From an uncultured Candidatus Saccharibacteria bacterium (GTDB taxonomy: Bacteria > Patescibacteriota > Saccharimonadia > Saccharimonadales > UBA4665), in assembly GCA_903839515.1 (NCBI GenBank), contig CAIMCP010000014.1, forward strand, positions 1 through 40,615: a DNA stretch of 40,615 bases, in the 5' to 3' direction. The notes below the pieces were generated by a model, which was not told the origin of the DNA, searched no databases, and saw only the letters and a list, made by a program, of their open reading frames with translations. Shown one piece after another: positions 14,392-22,313 of this stretch; the first letter of the stretch is position 1, and each line of letters opens with the position of its first letter. The position numbers were made by a program, and so were the translations under genes.

Positions 14392-14763
14392 ATGAAAAAG
14401 AAAAAAAGCATCGAAGGGAAAGAGGGAATAAAGGAAATTATTGCTAAGAAATCTGCTAAAAAGCCAGTAGAAAAACCGGCAAAGAAGAAGAAAGAAGAAA
14501 AGATAGTAATGCCAGTGGTTAAGTCATCTGAGGTGGAAGATGATGAAGATGAAAAAGCTCCAAGTAAAGCGGATCGCGTATCACAATACACAATGGATGG
14601 GAAATACATTAGAACCTTTCCATCGATTAATGATGCAGTGGCCGCAATGGAGATAAGCCGCAAAACAATATTAGATTATATTACTGGGAAGCGTTATCAA
14701 ACGGGCGGTTATTTATGGGGATACGAGAGCGATAGGATGGATAGCAAAAGAATAGGGAGATAA
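14392..14763 (+). CDS. Lys-rich protein with NUMOD1-type DNA-binding domain
   Basis: VSQYTMDGKYIRTFPSINDAVAAMEISRKTILDYITGKRYQTGGYLWGY. Confidence 0.75.
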   Translation: MKKKKSIEGKEGIKEIIAKKSAKKPVEKPAKKKKEEKIVMPVVKSSEVEDDEDEKAPSKADRVSQYTMDGKYIRTFPSINDAVAAMEISRKTILDYITGKRYQTGGYLWGYESDRMDSKRIGR

Positions 14764-14766
14764 CAA

Positions 14767-15183
14767 ATGGAAGCGCAAAAAAGAGTATACGATGCAGGAT
14801 TATTTGATATAGCTGGCTTTGATGGACAGTACAAGATCACCAAGGACGGTAGGGTTTGGAGCTGCAACAAAGATGAGTGGCTGCTATCAAGAAAGAGATG
14901 CTATTCCCATGAATATTATGCGAAAGTTAATGGTTGTATTGGGATAGATAGGCAAGATTTCCTTTGTGTGAGAATGCTTAAAGATAATAAATGGAAGAGT
15001 TACAATATCCATACTTTAATGGCTAAAACATTTTTAGAAAATAAACATGGATATAAATATGTGCACCACTTAGACTTTAATAGAACAAATAACAAGCTTG
15101 AAAACTTAATGTGGGTGGGAAAGCCCATCACTAAGAAAAAGAAGTTGTTTGTAAAGAAACCTAGGATATGGGGCGAGCAATAA
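14767..15183 (+). CDS. NUMOD4-HNH endonuclease
   Basis: IAGFDGQYKITKDGRVWS; VHHLDFNRTNNKLENLMWV. Confidence 0.85.
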   Translation: MEAQKRVYDAGLFDIAGFDGQYKITKDGRVWSCNKDEWLLSRKRCYSHEYYAKVNGCIGIDRQDFLCVRMLKDNKWKSYNIHTLMAKTFLENKHGYKYVHHLDFNRTNNKLENLMWVGKPITKKKKLFVKKPRIWGEQ

Positions 15184-15184
15184 T

Positions 15185-15460
15185 TTAGTTATTTGCTTCA
15201 AGATTCTTTATAAAGTCATCCACACCACCATCAGCACCGCAGCTGAAGCAGTGGTATTTTTGGCTAGATGGAATCACCATAAAAGATTCCGTTAATTCTT
15301 TATGGAATGGACATAGTCCCATATAAAAATCATTATGAAATTTATTTTTCTTAAGTAGTTTTAACTTAACATGCGCCCCAATAACTTCTACTATGTCTTT
15401 TGTTGTGCTATTCACAGTCTTTGTCTTTTTTTTGAAACAAAGAGATATTAACCACATCAA
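15185..15460 (-). CDS. Stand-alone CHC2 primase zinc-finger protein
   Basis: FYMGLCPFHKELTESFMVIPSSQKYHCFSCGADGGVDDFIKNLE; no TOPRIM domain follows. Confidence 0.85.
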   Translation of the reverse strand: MMWLISLCFKKKTKTVNSTTKDIVEVIGAHVKLKLLKKNKFHNDFYMGLCPFHKELTESFMVIPSSQKYHCFSCGADGGVDDFIKNLEANN

Positions 15461-15749
15461 TCGAATGATTGCTTTTATTTGTTGTGAACACTATTCCAAA
15501 CTTATATTTTGTATTTGCTTCTAGGCCATAACAGTCTATAACATCTACTAGTAATACTGCTATTTTTTTTTCTAGTTGTAGTTGTAGTTCAGATTTATAT
15601 CCTGTATTGGATTCATTCATTTTTTTATCAAAAACATTCATTAACTTATCTAAAGATTCCATATTCTCATGCATCTTACACCCAAGCTCATGAAAAGCAG
15701 AGGTAACAAGATTAAGAATTTTATCAAATTGTTCATTGTTATTGTCCAT
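15408..15749 (-). CDS. Hypothetical protein
   Basis: 113-aa ORF overlapping the CHC2 gene start. Confidence 0.5.
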   Translation of the reverse strand: MDNNNEQFDKILNLVTSAFHELGCKMHENMESLDKLMNVFDKKMNESNTGYKSELQLQLEKKIAVLLVDVIDCYGLEANTKYKFGIVFTTNKSNHSIDVVNISLFQKKDKDCE

Positions 15750-15840
15750 TGATGAGTCTCCATTTAATTTATTAACAATAAAAGTTCAGAATACTGAACA
15801 TCAAGGTTTAATTATACGATAATCTTTTGAGTTTTAAAAG

Positions 15841-16072
15841 CTATCTAATATGCCAAATAATTCCTGGTCCATTAGGATTAATGCTAGGCATATAAGGATT
15901 AGGCCTAGGCTCAAAAGGATTTGGCACATGACTATCATATGGCGGCATAGGCATAGGTAGGTAGGTAGCCTGGTCGATGTCCAGGGGGCGGCGGTATATA
16001 GTCAAAATTATAAGCCAAAGCCGGTAAGCACAAATTCACAAGTAACAATCCTGTTATTATTTTACATTTCAT
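15841..16072 (-). pseudogene. Secreted Pro-rich protein, frameshifted at (GGTA)3; current ORF is 15935..16072
   Basis: MKCKIITGLLLVNLCLPALAYNFDYIPPPPGHRPGYLP then, after removing one TACC, MPMPPYDSHVPNPFEPRPNPYMPSINPNGPGIIWHIR*; SD GGAGGT. Confidence 0.55.
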
Positions 16073-16087
16073 TAGAGACCTCCATGT

Positions 16088-16117
16088 TAAAAGAACCCCG
16101 CCCTAAGAAGAGCGGGG
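16088..16117 (-). terminator. Rho-independent terminator
   Basis: Minus strand CCCCGC-tcttcttagg-GCGGGG-TTCTTTT. Confidence 0.75.
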
Positions 16118-16128
16118 ATTAAGAAACT

Positions 16129-16281
16129 TTATGTCCATATAACTATATCAATATCAGCTTTTTTGTCGGATTTTTGTCCTCCAAAATCCAACATAGCAAA
16201 GGCGGGTGAACATAAACATATACCCAATAACGCTACAACCATTTTACATTTTACACTTTTACTACCTTTCTTACTAATCAT
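16129..16281 (-). CDS. 50-aa protein with signal peptide
   Basis: MISKKGSKSVKCKMVVALLGICLCSPAFAMLDFGGQKSDKKADIDIVIWT*. Confidence 0.5.
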   Translation of the reverse strand: MISKKGSKSVKCKMVVALLGICLCSPAFAMLDFGGQKSDKKADIDIVIWT

Positions 16282-16341
16282 ACTAATACCCTCCATGATA
16301 GATTCATGTTTACATAATTGCCTTCCTCCTTTTGTATAGGA

Positions 16342-16728
16342 CTATTTTAAGTAAGCCATAATAGCAATAATAATCCCAGCAAGTGCTGTGTTAATAGCTC
16401 CAAGACATATGATAATGTCTCGCTTAACTATTGCTATTGAGATTTCTAAATCTTTCTTAGTAGATACTTTTAAGTCTTCAATATCTTTCTTGGTAGATAC
16501 TTTTAAGTCTTCAATATCTTTCTTGGTAGATACTTTTAAGTCTTCAATATCTTTCTTAGTAGATACTTTTAAGTCTTCAATATCTTTCTTGGTGGCTAAA
16601 TTATTTAATAAATGTTCGTCTTTTGCTTTTTCAAATTTAACAAAAGCATTTATTTTCTTTTCGGAAACATTTGCCTCTTTCAAATCTTTTGCTAATTCAA
16701 AGATATCGTAAGCTATTGAATGTGTCAT
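16342..16728 (-). CDS. DUF1640-like coiled-coil membrane protein with 11-aa repeats (paralogue 2)
   Basis: MTHSIAYDIFELAKDLKEANVSEKKINAFVKFE...(TKKDIEDLKVS)n...C-terminal TM. Confidence 0.75.
   Translation of the reverse strand: MTHSIAYDIFELAKDLKEANVSEKKINAFVKFEKAKDEHLLNNLATKKDIEDLKVSTKKDIEDLKVSTKKDIEDLKVSTKKDIEDLKVSTKKDLEISIAIVKRDIIICLGAINTALAGIIIAIMAYLK
16451..16595. repeat. 33-bp tandem repeats (about 4.3 units)
   Basis: TCTTTCTT at 16451, 16484, 16517, 16550, 16583; units near-identical. Confidence 0.93.
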
Positions 16729-16759
16729 GGTTCACCTCTTATTTGAACTTGATACCACT

Positions 16760-16768
16760 ATTATAGCA
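16760..16768 (-). promoter_or_regulatory. Extended -10 TGCTATAAT
   Basis: + strand attatagca. Confidence 0.5.
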
Positions 16769-16791
16769 CATTATTTAAACATTAAGCTTTT

Positions 16792-17397
16792 CTAGTGTGT
16801 ATCAGTAGTCCAATGCGGGCATCCCCGTAAAGATAATATCTGAACTCTTATATCATCAGCTTTTGGTAATCGAGCTCTCAGTGCCGTTAAGGCAAGAGTT
16901 TCATATTTCTGACCAGTAAGCTGGGTTTGTGGACCAACATATAATAATTGATGTGCCCCAACGCTTTCTAGCACAAGATAATCCATAATTCTTATATCTT
17001 TTGGATCAGAAAATGGTCGATTCCGTGTAAACAGATCGGTTCTAAGATATATTTTATTAGGTTTTTGTGCAGATTCATAAGTAGCCGTTACTAGTTGAAA
17101 CCGCTCACGATGCTCGTTATCAATAATTATTACTCCTTCTGCAAGTTTTGTAGTGCGCTCATTATATTCTGCTCTTCGCGCTGTAATGACGCTTCTATGA
17201 TGTGATGCTAACTCACGACAAAGAGTTATGATGGTTATAATACCAAGCATAGTACATGCTACACCAAGCCCACCAATTATTAGTATAGAGCTAAAGGTTG
17301 CTATTATTGAAACACAAACCATTAATATCGAAAATATAATAATAATAGCAGTTCTTTTACGCTCCTTTTTGTGCTGCTGTTTTTTAGTTAGCTGCAT
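16792..17397 (-). CDS. Membrane protein with bilobed N-terminal hydrophobic hairpin
   Basis: TAIIIIFSILMVCVSIIATFSSILIIGGLGVACTMLGIITIITL then soluble domain. Confidence 0.65.
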   Translation of the reverse strand: MQLTKKQQHKKERKRTAIIIIFSILMVCVSIIATFSSILIIGGLGVACTMLGIITIITLCRELASHHRSVITARRAEYNERTTKLAEGVIIIDNEHRERFQLVTATYESAQKPNKIYLRTDLFTRNRPFSDPKDIRIMDYLVLESVGAHQLLYVGPQTQLTGQKYETLALTALRARLPKADDIRVQILSLRGCPHWTTDTH

Positions 17398-17443
17398 ATT
17401 TATCTCCTCTTAAATTTATATTAAACAAGCTTTTGGAGATGTA

Positions 17444-17452
17444 AGTATAGCA
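17444..17452 (-). promoter_or_regulatory. Extended -10 TGCTATACT
   Basis: + strand agtatagca. Confidence 0.5.
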
Positions 17453-17567
17453 CCTTATTTAAAAAGCAAGAGAAGTAAAGTAATCTTTGAAGATAAGTAC
17501 CCAATGCCTAGATAAATAATGATAAACATTATTATAAATGATATGTCGAAAAGATGTTTTTTAAAAC

Positions 17568-17819
17568 TCACCACACTACTATAGTTTGCACTAATAAATA
17601 AGACAATAATATATCCACTATAAACAATATAATTGAAATATAGCCGAATATACTTGTTCGTCTTCTTAGTGAAAAGATGGCGTTTTGAAGATCGGAAACG
17701 CTATTGGCGTCTATGATTTTAAATTGTGATTGTTCGAATTTGATAAGGGTGTCTATAGCTGACTTAGAAAGTTTAGTTTTTCCTAAGTCCTTTGCGAGAT
17801 CAGAGACGTGGTAATCCAT
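17568..17819 (-). CDS. DUF1640-like small membrane protein (paralogue 3, divergent)
   Basis: MDYHVSDLAKDLGKTKLSKSAIDTLIKFE resembles the N-terminus of 16342..16728; C-terminal TM. Confidence 0.6.
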   Translation of the reverse strand: MDYHVSDLAKDLGKTKLSKSAIDTLIKFEQSQFKIIDANSVSDLQNAIFSLRRRTSIFGYISIILFIVDILLSYLLVQTIVVW

Positions 17820-17840
17820 TTGTATTACTCCCTATATTGT

Positions 17841-17868
17841 TTGTTTAACTGTTTAAGTATAGTATAAT
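17841..17868 (+). promoter_or_regulatory. Possible portal promoter TTGTTT-16-TATAAT
   Basis: ttgtttaactgtttaagtatagtataat. Confidence 0.4.
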
Positions 17869-17940
17869 ACATTGTAGAAATCAATTTATATATCCATGAT
17901 TGATATGCGCAATTAGTGATTAAACAAAACGGAGTTTGTT

Positions 17941-20094
17941 ATGCCATCATCATTTGAAAAAAAGGAAAAAGATAAGCTTACCCGTATTTCTGACAATATA
18001 AGCCGCAGTATGAAAGAAAATACTGGTAATATTGAGAGATACAATCATTCTCGTGAATTTATTTTTAAATCCACTCTATCCACCAAGAATCGCAATTCGC
18101 TTGCGGCTCTTAATATGCCGGTTCTCGAGTTTAACATCTCAGAAGCCTTTCTAAGCAGGTTAAGGGGAGAATTTGCAGAGAATGAGCCGGGCATAATGGT
18201 AACTATTGCTGATGACGTTAAGAACACACCAGAATTAGAGCAAACAAGAGAATTAATCGAAGGTCATCTACGCTATATATTTGAAGAAGCCAAACAAAAC
18301 GGTGTGCAAACAAGTATATTCGATGAAGTGGTAAGTGGTGGCTTTAGTGTGGCTAAAGTATTTGCTGAATATGATGAAGGCAAAACATTTAGACAGAAAA
18401 TAGTATGGAAGAAATGCTATGACTCCACTCTTACTGGCTTTGATGTGTTGGCTCGTGAAGCATCCAAGAAAGATAGCGACTATTGTTTTGAGCTTTATCC
18501 ATATCCCAAAGAAAGATTTGAAGAAATCTTTGATCGTAAAATAGGGGACGTTACGTTTTCTAAATCTCAAGATAAGTTTAGTTGGTATTATAAGATTGGC
18601 GATGAAGAAATAGTGATGGTGGCTGATTATTATGAAAAGAAAAAGATCAAAACAAAGATTGTAGAATTATCTGATGGTAACGTAATAAACAAAAAAGAAT
18701 ATGAAAAGTTAGTTGAAGAAATAAGCATGTTTTCTTTAGAAGCTCCTCCTGTTATCGTTCAAGAACGAGAGTATGAAGAAGACAAAATCATGCGTTATCA
18801 GCTTATCGGAGACACTATTTTAACCGAAGAATCAATTGATAATATGAATATGCTTGGTACAGTCTTCTTTGATGGAAACTCCACTGTTTTAAATGATGGT
18901 GGTTCTAGGACTGAGCTCGTAACTCGTCCATATCTTATAAACTGTCTTGGAGCGCAAAAGCTCTATAATAACTTAGGTATAGCTTTAGCAGATGAATGCC
19001 AATCATTAAGTAAGCATAAGATTTTAATTGCTGAAGAGTCTATATCTCCTAATTATGAAGACCATATTACTCAGCCTCAAAAATACGATACATTAGTTTA
19101 TCGTGCTTTTTATAATAATGACCCGTCTAAACCGAATCCCCCGCCAATACAAATGGCACGTTCAGCCTTTCCGCCTGAAATGTTCGCATTATTTCAATAT
19201 ATCCCCACCATCTTTCAGAACATTTTAGGTTCTTACGATGCATCGCTTGGAATCAATAATAACCAGTTATCTGGTGTGGCTATTCTGCAAGGGTCGATTC
19301 ATTCTAGTTATACGGCTAAGCCATTTATAAATAAATATATACTCAGTTTGAATCGAATTGCAGAAATAATATTAGATATGATCCCTAAGGTGTATGTGAA
19401 TGAAATGAGTCTGCCTGTTATTAATAAAGAAGGTGAGAACAAATACCAGAGAGTTAATGGAGAGGGGCAGCCTTCTCTTAAATACGATCCATCTTCATTT
19501 AAAATAAAGGTGAGTGCAGGACCTGGATTTGCAGCGCAGCAATCTCAAGCTATGATGCAGTTAATACAATTAAGCCAAGCCATGCCTATATTTGCGCAGT
19601 TTATGAATACTAAGGGCTTACGTATATTAGTAGATAATTTAAATATTAAAGGCGCTGACTTACTTAAATTAATGGCTGAAGAGTTCATGCAGGAGCTAGA
19701 GCAACAAAAGCAGATGGCAATGAAGGCTCAGCAAGAGCAGCAAGGACAGCCTAATCCTATGATGCTACGAGAGCAAAATAAACAAGCAGAAATTCAAATG
19801 AATGCTCATAAAAATGAGATTCAGGCGCAAATCGATGCTAGTAAGCTTGCTTTAGAGCAAGAGAATCTACAGCTTAAACGTGCTGAATTAGCTGGCAAAG
19901 TAGAGACTGAACAGGGTTATATGGCTTTAGAGCAAGAAAAATTAGATGCTGAAAGAGCAAGCAAGATAATTTCGCATACCGTGGCTGAAATTGAACGCGA
20001 ACACAAACGAGACATGGACCACATAGACAGGCATCATGCTGCTATTGGTTTACGGCATAAAATAACAGGGAAGCCACATTTTTCTAATAAATAA
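17941..20094 (+). CDS. P22-like portal protein
   Basis: 717 aa; downstream of TerL; FEVVSGGFSVAKVF-type region and Gln-rich C-terminal helix. Confidence 0.88.
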   Translation: MPSSFEKKEKDKLTRISDNISRSMKENTGNIERYNHSREFIFKSTLSTKNRNSLAALNMPVLEFNISEAFLSRLRGEFAENEPGIMVTIADDVKNTPELEQTRELIEGHLRYIFEEAKQNGVQTSIFDEVVSGGFSVAKVFAEYDEGKTFRQKIVWKKCYDSTLTGFDVLAREASKKDSDYCFELYPYPKERFEEIFDRKIGDVTFSKSQDKFSWYYKIGDEEIVMVADYYEKKKIKTKIVELSDGNVINKKEYEKLVEEISMFSLEAPPVIVQEREYEEDKIMRYQLIGDTILTEESIDNMNMLGTVFFDGNSTVLNDGGSRTELVTRPYLINCLGAQKLYNNLGIALADECQSLSKHKILIAEESISPNYEDHITQPQKYDTLVYRAFYNNDPSKPNPPPIQMARSAFPPEMFALFQYIPTIFQNILGSYDASLGINNNQLSGVAILQGSIHSSYTAKPFINKYILSLNRIAEIILDMIPKVYVNEMSLPVINKEGENKYQRVNGEGQPSLKYDPSSFKIKVSAGPGFAAQQSQAMMQLIQLSQAMPIFAQFMNTKGLRILVDNLNIKGADLLKLMAEEFMQELEQQKQMAMKAQQEQQGQPNPMMLREQNKQAEIQMNAHKNEIQAQIDASKLALEQENLQLKRAELAGKVETEQGYMALEQEKLDAERASKIISHTVAEIEREHKRDMDHIDRHHAAIGLRHKITGKPHFSNK

Positions 20095-20117
20095 TACAAA
20101 TATATGAGAGATATAAA

Positions 20118-20360
20118 ATGATCAAGAAAAAACTAGCAGCGCTCAATAAAAAGCCAGCAAAGAGATTAATCCAAAAAGCTGCTCCTAAAATTAAAGCCAG
20201 TACTACAGATAAGTTTTCTAAAGAAACGGCGAAAGAAGGTGCTAGTACTTTAGAACAAGAACATAATGAGATTAAAAGAATACTCAAGCCAAGTTCTGAG
20301 AAAAGAAAGGAAGCGCAGTCTGCGATTAATATGTCTAAGCTTAATAAGAAAAAGAAGTGA
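20118..20360 (+). CDS. Lys-rich small protein
   Basis: MIKKKLAALNKKPAKRLIQKAAPKIKAS... Confidence 0.55.
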   Translation: MIKKKLAALNKKPAKRLIQKAAPKIKASTTDKFSKETAKEGASTLEQEHNEIKRILKPSSEKRKEAQSAINMSKLNKKKK

Positions 20361-20375
20361 TTATTTATAAAGTTC

Positions 20376-20705
20376 CTAGCTATATAAAGTCATTGGGCTG
20401 AGGTAAAGTTGTGGTCTAGGATCTTCATTAAGGAATTCTTTTAAACGTTCATTCTTTCGTATTTTGCGCATAGCTTTTGCTTCGATTTGACGAATACGCT
20501 CTCGTGAAAGATCGAAGCGTTCACCAGTTTCGGTCAAGGTAAAATCTTTGTCTTCGTCTAATCCAAAGCGTAATATTATAATGCTTCTTTCACGAGGAGT
20601 TAACCCCCATATAGAGTCGTACAATAGTTTGTTTCTTTGTTCTGTTTCAAATCTTAAATCGGGACACCATTCTTGGATCTCCCAATCTAACCAATAACCA
20701 TCCAT
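20376..20705 (-). CDS. Stand-alone sigma-70 region 4 protein
   Basis: LTPRERSIIILRFGLDEDKDFTLTETGERFDLSRERIRQIEAKAMRKIRKNERLKEFL. Confidence 0.9.
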   Translation of the reverse strand: MDGYWLDWEIQEWCPDLRFETEQRNKLLYDSIWGLTPRERSIIILRFGLDEDKDFTLTETGERFDLSRERIRQIEAKAMRKIRKNERLKEFLNEDPRPQLYLSPMTLYS

Positions 20706-20722
20706 GCTTTACTCCATTAAAT

Positions 20723-20962
20723 TTATTTATAATCATTATTGATTTTTTTTAAAAGGTGGTAATGTTGTCTTCCGGCTTCTATCCCATCATCTACTGAAGC
20801 AAATAAATATGGAAGCTTATCTCCTTTTATATATATTATTATGTTATAAATTATCTTATGTCCTTTAATTGATTTAATTTTTCTAACTACCACTTTTACT
20901 ATCTCTGATTTCCTTATAGAAATAAGTTCACTATTATAGAGATTTACAAATTCAATAAACAT
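20723..20962 (-). CDS. Hypothetical protein
   Basis: 79-aa ORF in a minus-strand run. Confidence 0.45.
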   Translation of the reverse strand: MFIEFVNLYNSELISIRKSEIVKVVVRKIKSIKGHKIIYNIIIYIKGDKLPYLFASVDDGIEAGRQHYHLLKKINNDYK

Positions 20963-20974
20963 CTTACCTCCGTT

Positions 20975-21262
20975 TTATTTACAGTTTTCCTTTTGAAGAA
21001 ACTTTTTATAACACTTCGCGTTACAAAATCTAATTTTTTTATTTATATTCTGAGGCTTTCTATTATTAAATGGCTTGCCACAATAGTCGCAGTCATGTGC
21101 AAGGACAGGGTTTTCTTTGAATTGTTTTTTGCATTTATCAGAACAGAATACCACGCAATCATTTTCAGTATCTCTTGCTCCTATGAAATTCTTTCCGCAA
21201 CAAGCGCATTGATGCTTCTTTTTGCTCCTTTCAAATATGGCTAACAAAGCCTCACCCTCCAT
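20975..21262 (-). CDS. Tandem zinc-ribbon (TRASH/MYM-like) protein
   Basis: CACCGKNFIGAR..CVVFCSDKCKKQF and CDYCGKPFNNRK..IRFCNAKCYKKF. Confidence 0.7.
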   Translation of the reverse strand: MEGEALLAIFERSKKKHQCACCGKNFIGARDTENDCVVFCSDKCKKQFKENPVLAHDCDYCGKPFNNRKPQNINKKIRFCNAKCYKKFLQKENCK

Positions 21263-21293
21263 TGTAAATATTTTCGATATTGAAAATAATATT

Positions 21294-21494
21294 TTACATT
21301 ATTTCTGCAATATAGTCATTAGCAAATTTAATGGCAGCATCCTGATTGAAGTTATAATGTATATCATAGCTTTCGCCATCTTTAGTATGCGCTATAACTT
21401 CCCATGAAAAGCCTGGCATGTCTGTTGCTTCTTTGCATTCTACTTTAGATATGCACGATGGATGAATCCACACTACGTCTTTACTTTTAATCAT
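21294..21494 (-). CDS. Hypothetical protein
   Basis: 66-aa ORF with ATG. Confidence 0.4.
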   Translation of the reverse strand: MIKSKDVVWIHPSCISKVECKEATDMPGFSWEVIAHTKDGESYDIHYNFNQDAAIKFANDYIAEIM

Positions 21495-21511
21495 TGTCTC
21501 CCCCTTTGTTT

Positions 21512-21775
21512 TTAATGCTTTAAAAAGAAACCTAAAATACTTAACCCAAGTGTTAATGAAACTACAACTATTCCGCCTAACTTTGTAGTCATTCGCGATT
21601 CTAATAATGCTAGTTCTAATTTTAATTTATGGTCTAAATATTCTTGTGTGACAAGATTGTTTTCTATAAGTGATGCTGTTCCTTGTGCATGAGCTTTAGC
21701 CTGTTTTTCTGAAACACCTGCTTCTCTTAATAGATTTTCATATTGTAATATATCTGATGCTATTGTATGTGACAT
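21512..21775 (-). CDS. DUF1640-like small membrane protein (paralogue 4)
   Basis: MSHTIASDILQYENLLREAGVSEKQAKAHAQGTASLIENNLVTQEYL...TM; internal ATG preferred over 21862. Confidence 0.75.
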   Translation of the reverse strand: MSHTIASDILQYENLLREAGVSEKQAKAHAQGTASLIENNLVTQEYLDHKLKLELALLESRMTTKLGGIVVVSLTLGLSILGFFLKH

Positions 21776-21795
21776 TACTCTTCCCTCTTTTATTT

Positions 21796-22095
21796 TTAAT
21801 GATGAAAATTTATTAAAAGACCTATTATAGTAGTAGCAAGAGTTATAATAATAGCCATCCATTTTATTGTTTGGTTCTTGCTTTGCTCGATCTTTAATTC
21901 AATTTTAGCGATTTCTATTTTTAAATCGTGTTTTAATGAAGCTTCAACTTTTGATAAATCATGTTTAGTTGCCAGATTATCATCTACTATTTCAATCAAT
22001 GCTTCTGCTTGCCCTTCTGCTTGTTGCTGAGTAAATCCAGCCTTAATCATTTTTTTAGAAAAGCTTAATGTATCGAATGTTATTGCATGTGCCAT
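21796..22095 (-). CDS. DUF1640-family protein (paralogue 5, most canonical)
   Basis: MAHAITFDTLSFSKKMIKAGFTQQQAEGQAEALIEIVDDNLATKHDLSKVEASLKHDLKIEIAKIE...TM. Confidence 0.9.
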   Translation of the reverse strand: MAHAITFDTLSFSKKMIKAGFTQQQAEGQAEALIEIVDDNLATKHDLSKVEASLKHDLKIEIAKIELKIEQSKNQTIKWMAIIITLATTIIGLLINFHH

Positions 22096-22162
22096 TTTTA
22101 TTCCTCTCTTTTATTTTTTTTCATGCTAATATTTTATTTGCAATTTGTCAAAATAAATGCTA

Positions 22163-22190
22163 TTGACTTTTCTTAAAAATATATTAAAAT
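22163..22190 (+). promoter_or_regulatory. Promoter for capsid operon: TTGACT-16-TAAAAT
   Basis: ttgacttttcttaaaaatatattaaaat. Confidence 0.6.
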
Positions 22191-22313
22191 AGATATAAAG
22201 GAGTAGTAATATATTGTATTAGGATAATATGATGTATTACGACAATACGTATCTGTACGGTTAAAACAGAAATACCTCAACTAGGGTAAAAGTTAAAAGG
22301 AAAGGGCTTTAAA

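Noticed and set aside
16388-16711. 107-aa plus-strand ORF with SFLVDTFKSSI repeats
   Set aside because: Antisense read-through of the 33-bp repeats; the minus frame is a DUF1640-like protein with start and SD.
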